Below, piece by piece: positions 59,450-64,000 of a DNA stretch of 64,000 nucleotides. The position numbers and the translations under genes were made by a program. Every line of letters begins with the position of its first letter. The stretch's first letter is position 1. The DNA is from Corynebacterium tapiri (GTDB taxonomy: Bacteria; Actinomycetota; Actinomycetes; Mycobacteriales; Mycobacteriaceae). A model generated the notes under the pieces. The model saw only the letters and a list, made by a program, of their open reading frames with translations, did not search any database and was not told the origin of the DNA. The stretch spans positions 178,990 through 242,989 of the forward strand of contig NZ_VDHJ01000005.1 of assembly GCF_006334925.1 (NCBI RefSeq). Reading direction: 5' to 3'.

Positions 59450-59759
59450 CTCACGCGTCTTAGTCGCGCCCGTGCTCACGGTCTGGCCACCGCGGGCACG
59501 TTTGACGGCTAAGCCGCTGGTAGATTTAGCATTCGGTCTGCTGTGGAGATCCGATCTAGAAAACAACAAAACCACCTTGTCAAGCCGAGTTTTTCAACTT
59601 CGGGCCTCACAAGGCTGAAATGGTGCGTGATCGGACTCCAGCGCAACGATGTAGCTTATACCAAATCCACAGGCATGTAAAGGCATAACTAAGCCCCGCC
59701 CACGGGCTCAGGCGCTAGACGCAAGGGAGCCTACCACCGAGCCGCGCCATCACCGCAAC
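59450..59759. other. Region between rpoB and the DUF3068 gene
   Basis: This 310-base stretch contains the rpoB leader of about 200 bases, the rpoB promoter (59655-59681) and roughly 75 bases downstream of the DUF3068 gene. A GGCTC/GAGCC-type inverted pair at about 59705-59733 could end the DUF3068 transcript. No gene seen. Confidence 0.5.
59655..59681 (-). promoter_or_regulatory. rpoB promoter
   Basis: On the minus strand TATAAG (59655-59660) forms the -10, with TTTACA (59676-59681) 15 bases upstream; shifting to CTTTAC gives 16. The start point would be near 59648, leaving a long leader before the GTG. Confidence 0.55.
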
Positions 59760-60704
59760 TTACTGGCGCACACGCGTGGAACCGCCGGCTGAACGACTCG
59801 TCGTGCTGCGCCCCTTGCCCAGAAAGGCACCCAGCAAACCGATCACGCTTAGGAACGCACCCAGTCCGATAACCACCCAGCGCCACCACTGTGCAGCCGA
59901 CGCGCCGTGCACGCCAGAAAGCTCCTTGATAAGGGCCGCGGTCTGGTCGTCATGCATGGCGCCGTGGAACTTCAGGCCCTCTTCCACCCGAGCACCATCA
60001 GCCCGGCCATAGAACTGATCGACGTTGACCCGGGCGTCGACAAGCAACCCCGTGACCTGGTCAAAGTACAGATCCTTGGAGGCGGAATGGAAGAGATACA
60101 GCTGCTCGGTTCCCCCCTCTGGCGTGGGGACGACCTTGGTGTTAGCCAGTCCGGCGTAACGCTGAGCCACGTTGGTCGGCTCGATGGTCTGGCGGTAGTG
60201 GTTGACCGGACGTCCCTCGATTTCCTCATCCTCCATGCGCTGTGCGGGGACCGCGGCGCGCAGGGTCTCGTCAAAGATCGGGAGGGTGGGCGCGGTGGAT
60301 TCCACCGGGATCTTCAGCCAGTGGCCGTCCACGTGCACCTGCGCTGCGGGCATACCGATGGTGTGCGTAAGGGTGGCCGGTGTGGTGGCCTCTCCCGTCA
60401 CGCGGTCCAGGCTGTAAGACCAGGTCTGAGCCGTCATGAGCTCCTCAGGAGCCCCCTGTCCGCGGAACCATGTGGAGCCGATGCGTACGGCGGTGGTGTC
60501 CTCATCCGCCGGTGGCTGCACCTGCAGGTGCAGCTGGTGCGACACGTTCTCCTTTTCGTCGCTGATAGTCCACGTGGTGTTGCGCAAGTCGAGAGGCAGG
60601 CGCCCGTCGGCATTGATGAGCGCAGGTGCAAGGAACCCACCAGCGACCAGGGCGATACCCAAACCGAGCAAGAGCGCGGACAAAACGCGGGACAACGGAA
60701 GCAT
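59760..60704 (-). CDS. DUF3068 (PorA-family) membrane-anchored protein
   Basis: This 314-residue protein has an N-terminal membrane segment (about 7-29), a large extracytoplasmic beta-rich domain (30-270) and a second membrane segment (about 274-294). A basic Ser/Arg-rich tail ends it. This layout, including W-x-x-D-x-x-T-G-x-x near Y-S-L-D-R-V-T-G-E-A and Y-F-D-Q-V-T-G-L-L-V-D-A-R-V, fits the DUF3068 family of mycolic-acid actinobacteria. The role is not established. It is monocistronic, divergent from the thiamine operon. Confidence 0.82.
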   Translation of the reverse strand: MLPLSRVLSALLLGLGIALVAGGFLAPALINADGRLPLDLRNTTWTISDEKENVSHQLHLQVQPPADEDTTAVRIGSTWFRGQGAPEELMTAQTWSYSLDRVTGEATTPATLTHTIGMPAAQVHVDGHWLKIPVESTAPTLPIFDETLRAAVPAQRMEDEEIEGRPVNHYRQTIEPTNVAQRYAGLANTKVVPTPEGGTEQLYLFHSASKDLYFDQVTGLLVDARVNVDQFYGRADGARVEEGLKFHGAMHDDQTAALIKELSGVHGASAAQWWRWVVIGLGAFLSVIGLLGAFLGKGRSTTSRSAGGSTRVRQ

Positions 60705-60802
60705 GGTTAAACACTGTAGCGGTTGGATCTGGTACCCCCGAGCGCCCGCCCCGTTCGGAAAGCCTGCATTTCTAGCGTGCTTCTTCTGTTAGTCTCACGG
60801 CC

Positions 60803-60880
60803 GTGACATGGGGTGCCGGATCATTCCGGCTGAGATCAAACCCATCGAACCTGCTCTAGCTCGTACTAGCGAAGGGATTG
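60803..60880 (+). promoter_or_regulatory. TPP riboswitch (THI element)
   Basis: The leader has the conserved pieces in order: GGGGTGCC, GGCTGAGATCAAACCC, GAACCTG, TACTAGCGAAGGGA. These are the TPP-binding core helices of the THI box. The thiM start is 6 bases downstream, so ligand binding likely hides the ribosome-binding site (GAAGGGA), giving translational control by thiamine pyrophosphate. Confidence 0.93.
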
Positions 60881-60885
60881 TCCTA

Positions 60886-61707
60886 ATGAGCTATACCTAT
60901 GCCGACCTTGCCCAACGTGTTCGTGAGGTCGCACCTCTGACCCACTGCCTGACCAATTCGGTCGTCCCGGAGATCACGGCCAACGTGCTGCTCGCAGTAG
61001 GTGCCTCGCCCGCGATGGTCAATCACCCGGAGGAGTCCCGGATTTTTGCGGGGATTGCCGATGCCTTGCTCATCAACGTCGGCAACATCACTGACCCCGA
61101 TGTGGCTGCGATGAGAGCCGCCATCGAGGGCGCACAGAAAGCCGGAACGCCGTGGGTACTTGATCCTGTTGCCGTCGGCGGGTTGCCGGTGCGCACGGAG
61201 TTTGCCCGCAGCCTCGTATCCGGGGCCTATCCTCCCGCAGCGATCCGCGGCAATGCCTCGGAGATTCTGGGCCTGGCGGGGCACTCCGGTCGCGGACGTG
61301 GGGTCGATTCCGGAGACAGCGCCGACGATGCGCTTGAGGCCGCCCGCGAGCTGGCGTCGCGTACCGGGGCGATCGTAGCCATTTCGGGCCCGACCGACAT
61401 CATCGTTTCTGAGCACACCACCACGCACGTGCGTGGTGGGCATGAGCTCATGCCGCAGGTCATCGGCACGGGGTGCTCGCTGGGCGCGGTCGTGGCCAGC
61501 TACCTCGGCGTTCACTCCGACGACCTTGCACTGCGCCATGCAGCCGTAGTCGCAGCTCATGCACATTGCGCGGGCGCCGGCACACGGGCTGGAGCTGACC
61601 CACAGGTCAAGGGGCCAGGAACGTTTGCCCCGGTGTGGCTGGACTGCCTTGTGCACGGGCCCGAGTCGGTTGAGGCCTGCACCATCGCGGAAGGCGCACA
61701 TGACTAG
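60886..61707 (+). CDS. thiM: Hydroxyethylthiazole kinase
   Basis: ThiM phosphorylates 4-methyl-5-(2-hydroxyethyl)thiazole for thiamine salvage. The ATG at 60886 gives 273 residues; an upstream in-frame ATG (60808) lies inside the riboswitch. Family marks: H-C-L-T-N-S-V-V near residue 20, G-A-S-P-A-M near 42, W-V-L-D-P-V-A-V-G near 99, and the kinase motif V-I-G-T-G-C-S-L-G-A-V-V-A near 192 with the catalytic Cys region. Its end overlaps thiE by 8 bases. Confidence 0.95.
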   Translation: MSYTYADLAQRVREVAPLTHCLTNSVVPEITANVLLAVGASPAMVNHPEESRIFAGIADALLINVGNITDPDVAAMRAAIEGAQKAGTPWVLDPVAVGGLPVRTEFARSLVSGAYPPAAIRGNASEILGLAGHSGRGRGVDSGDSADDALEAARELASRTGAIVAISGPTDIIVSEHTTTHVRGGHELMPQVIGTGCSLGAVVASYLGVHSDDLALRHAAVVAAHAHCAGAGTRAGADPQVKGPGTFAPVWLDCLVHGPESVEACTIAEGAHD

Positions 61708-62368
61708 TCGCTTGCGCCGAGGGATCTACCTGGTCACCGATCCGCATATGAATCCGGTGGTGGAGACGGTTCGGCTGGCACTGGGCGTCGATAAGCGTGA
61801 TGGAAGCGGACCTGCCCTGTGTGCTGTACAGATCCGCGACAAGCATGCCTCCGATGCGGACGTTGCTCGCTTGGCTGAGCAGTTGGCTCCGCTGTGTGCG
61901 CAGCGCGAGGTGCCGCTCTTTATTAACGATCGCGTTGCCGTGGCCCAAGAATTGGGACTGCACGTGCACATCGGCCAGGGCGACGCACCGTTTGCCGAGG
62001 TGCGCGAGAGCCTGCCGCCCGAGTGCATGGTGGGGCTTTCCGCAGGCAATGCTGCGGAGATCGCTGCTGCGGGCGCGTCACCGGTTATGCCGAGTTACCT
62101 CGGGATCGGACCGGTGTATTCCACGGCGACGAAGGCCGATGCACCGAGTGGTCTGGGGGTGGATGCCCTGGCTCAGTACGCCCGGCAGGCCCGTGAACTG
62201 GGAATGCCGAGCGTGGCCATTGGAGGTATTGCGCCAGAGAATGCTCGCGCCATTGCGCCACACGTCGATGCCGTGTGCGTGGTGTCCGCCATCATGGCCG
62301 CCGATGATCCGGCCGCTGCCACTGCCGCCCTCGATAAGGCACGAGCATTCATGGAGGAAGAAGCATGA
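61700..62368 (+). CDS. thiE: Thiamine-phosphate synthase
   Basis: ThiE joins the pyrimidine and thiazole moieties to thiamine monophosphate. The ATG at 61700 gives 222 residues, the family length; a longer frame (61559) would lie in thiM. TIM-barrel marks: Q-I-R-D-K near residue 36, I-N-D-R near 75, H-I-G-Q-G-D near 92, G-I-G-P-V-Y-S-T near 136 and A-I-G-G-I near 173. It overlaps the next gene by 4 bases. Confidence 0.95.
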   Translation: MTSRLRRGIYLVTDPHMNPVVETVRLALGVDKRDGSGPALCAVQIRDKHASDADVARLAEQLAPLCAQREVPLFINDRVAVAQELGLHVHIGQGDAPFAEVRESLPPECMVGLSAGNAAEIAAAGASPVMPSYLGIGPVYSTATKADAPSGLGVDALAQYARQARELGMPSVAIGGIAPENARAIAPHVDAVCVVSAIMAADDPAAATAALDKARAFMEEEA

Positions 62369-63864
62369 TCGCACGCGTGCTGTCTATCGCCGGCACCGAC
62401 CCGTCCGGGGGCGCTGGTCTACATGCAGATCTCAAGTCCATCGCTGCTGCCGGTGGGTACGGGATGGCGGCGGTGACCTCGATCGTCAGCCAGAACACCC
62501 ACGGTGTGGCCGCTGACATCCTGCACCTGGATCCGCGTGTAGTGCGCGACCAACTCGACGCCGTGGCTACGGATGTGAAGATCGACGCGGTGAAGCTCGG
62601 CATGCTCGGGTCGGTGGAGCTCATCGAGGAGGTCAGTGACTTTCTGCGCACGGTGGATGCCGTCGTGGTTCTCGACCCCGTCATGGTCGCCTCGAGTGGG
62701 GACGCTCTCTTGGGGGATGAGGCCCGCGCTGCGCTGGTTGCGCTATGCGAGCAGGCCACCGTGGTCACCCCCAACATCCCCGAACTGGAGATTCTCACCG
62801 GTTCCGGCCCCATAACTTCCCTCACGCAAGCCCTCGAAGTCGCCTCGCATTGGGCTGTACATGCCGGAGTGAGCGTGGTGGTCAAGGCCGGCCACCTCAG
62901 CGGCGACGACGCGGGTACCTACTGGGTCGATGCTCACGGCGTGCAAGCTCGGGTGCCTGCCCGACGGTTGCATACCACCAACACGCACGGCACGGGTTGT
63001 TCCTTGTCGTCGGCGCTGGCCACGCGTCTGGTTAACCACTCCCCCGCGGACGCGCTGCGCTGGGCTACGGAGTGGGTGCACGAATCCATCGCGGCTGGGG
63101 CCGAGTTAAAGGTGGGAACGCTTCTCGACGACTCCCCCAGCCACGGCCCCATCGATCACGGCCGCCGCGCTCGCATGCTGGGAATTGCCGGCCACCAGAT
63201 GCCAGAGCAACCTGCGCTGAATTGCGAGCCGTTGATTTCCCCGGCAGGACCAGGCACCGCCGCCATGTGGAGTGCCGGTGAAGGGTGGCTCGCTGCCAGC
63301 ATGGACTGCGAATTCGTGCGCACGCTTGCCGACGGCACCCTCGCTCCCGAAGACTTCACCTTCTACCTGGCACAAGACGCTGCCTATTTGGGTGAGTACT
63401 CCCTTGCCCTGCGAACGCTGGGCGAGCGCACAGGCGATAAGCACTGGTTGGATTGTTCCGCGGAGGCCGAACGAGAATGCGCCGAACTACATGCGCGCCG
63501 CCTGGGAGGCCGGGACCCGGTTCGGCTGAGCCGCACCAACCAGGCCTACACCGACTTCCTTCTAGCCAGGTGCCATGCCGACGATCCTCTCGTGGGCATG
63601 GCCGCAGTATTGCCATGTTTCTGGCTCTACGCAGAGCTGGGCAAGCGGCTTACCCCGGAAAACGCCGGTGAGTATGCGGACTGGGTGAGTGCCTACCGCG
63701 ATGACAGCTTCGCCGAGGTCACGGGGCGCACCCTGGAAATAGTGGAGCGAGCGTGGGCCGGGGCTGAAGAGTCGGTGCGCGAGGCCGCTACCCAGGCTTT
63801 TGTGCTGGCCTGCCGGTACGAATACGACTTCTGGCTGCAGGCCTTCCAGCGCCGGGAGCCTTAG
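62365..63864 (+). CDS. thiD: Fused HMP(-P) kinase and thiaminase II (ThiD-TenA)
   Basis: One 499-residue protein combines two thiamine enzymes. Residues about 1-255 are ThiD, phosphorylating hydroxymethylpyrimidine twice: S-I-A-G-T-D-P-S-G-G-A-G at 7-18, M-V-A-S-S-G-D near 107, and T-H-G-T-G-C-S near 205 with the catalytic Cys. Residues about 285-499 are TenA, salvaging degraded thiamine: the Cys of L-P-C-F-W-L-Y-A-E and the Glu of R-Y-E-Y-D-F-W near the end match the active site. The start overlaps thiE by 4 bases. This fusion is known in other actinobacteria. The gene ends the riboswitch-controlled operon. Confidence 0.93.
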   Translation: MIARVLSIAGTDPSGGAGLHADLKSIAAAGGYGMAAVTSIVSQNTHGVAADILHLDPRVVRDQLDAVATDVKIDAVKLGMLGSVELIEEVSDFLRTVDAVVVLDPVMVASSGDALLGDEARAALVALCEQATVVTPNIPELEILTGSGPITSLTQALEVASHWAVHAGVSVVVKAGHLSGDDAGTYWVDAHGVQARVPARRLHTTNTHGTGCSLSSALATRLVNHSPADALRWATEWVHESIAAGAELKVGTLLDDSPSHGPIDHGRRARMLGIAGHQMPEQPALNCEPLISPAGPGTAAMWSAGEGWLAASMDCEFVRTLADGTLAPEDFTFYLAQDAAYLGEYSLALRTLGERTGDKHWLDCSAEAERECAELHARRLGGRDPVRLSRTNQAYTDFLLARCHADDPLVGMAAVLPCFWLYAELGKRLTPENAGEYADWVSAYRDDSFAEVTGRTLEIVERAWAGAEESVREAATQAFVLACRYEYDFWLQAFQRREP

Positions 63865-64000
63865 GCGGGCTGCGGCCCGGCAGGGCGTGCGGGGTGTGCG
63901 GGGTGGGCGGGCGTTGAAGTGCAAATGTCTGCACGACGGTGGATGTCAACCTGTTTGGAGTCACTGCACCCCCACAAGATTGATACCCACCTGCTCAGCA
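63865..64000. other. Non-coding end of the window
   Basis: 136 bases follow the thiD/tenA stop: a G-rich stretch with short repeats of CGGGGTG and then mixed sequence. No terminator with a U-tract and no gene start was recognised before the right edge. Confidence 0.4.

Overview
The window looks like a chromosomal segment of a high-GC Gram-positive actinobacterium, most likely a Corynebacterium. Evidence: the order rpoB-rpoC / rpsL-rpsG-fusA-tuf / S10 / spc / alpha ribosomal blocks, a Cys-free S4, an acidic tail on L17, a DUF3068 (PorA-family) protein, a DtxR-type iron box, and ribosomal operons broken by accessory genes as in other corynebacteria. The species cannot be named from the sequence alone.

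Layout. 1-10512: truA (cut by the left edge), rplQ, rpoA, rpsD, rpsK, rpsM, infA, an L,D-transpeptidase, map, adk, secY, rplO, rpmD, rpsE, rplR, rplF, rpsH, all on the minus strand. 10513-20966: first accessory island: an M20 amidohydrolase and a DHA2-type MFS transporter, a DUF6457 protein with fdhD, a formate/nitrite channel, and a three-gene hydroxamate (NIS) siderophore operon with a DtxR box at its promoter. 20967-22225: rplE-rplX-rplN. 22226-33259: second island: a LURP-one-like protein with a MacAB-like efflux system, two tandem paralogous membrane proteins, nirBD, and an MFS/MarR pair. 33260-38440: S10 operon (rpsJ to rpsQ). 39139-42305: a six-gene Asp23/Gls24-type envelope operon on the plus strand, followed by an unknown protein on the opposite strand. 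43123-47888: str operon. 48094-51597: envelope proteins, a DUF2853 protein and an MHS-family transporter. 51851-59449: rpoBC. 59760-63864: a DUF3068 protein and a TPP-riboswitch-controlled thiM-thiE-thiD/tenA operon.

Functionally this is a translation/transcription super-locus interleaved with two islands for nitrogen/formate metabolism, iron acquisition and efflux. The most interesting items are: the siderophore operon, whose last gene fuses the acyltransferase to the NIS synthetase (DfoC-like), with a DtxR box overlapping what looks like a leaderless promoter; the tandem duplication at 26997-28361, which copied the 3' end of the convergent nirD gene; the Asp23 operon, with a new-looking Pro-rich repeat tail in one member; and several unexplained long inverted repeats (13699-13779, 20784-20865, 46950-47024, 51656-51740).

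No tRNA or rRNA gene, CRISPR array, insertion sequence or prophage was recognised. Starts were moved to internal ATG/GTG codons where family length and ribosome-binding sites support it (infA, map, fdhD, rplN, rpmC, rpsJ, fusA, rpsL, rpoC, rpoB, thiM, thiE, the first tandem membrane gene and the 189-residue envelope protein). All family assignments come from reading the sequence; no database search was run.
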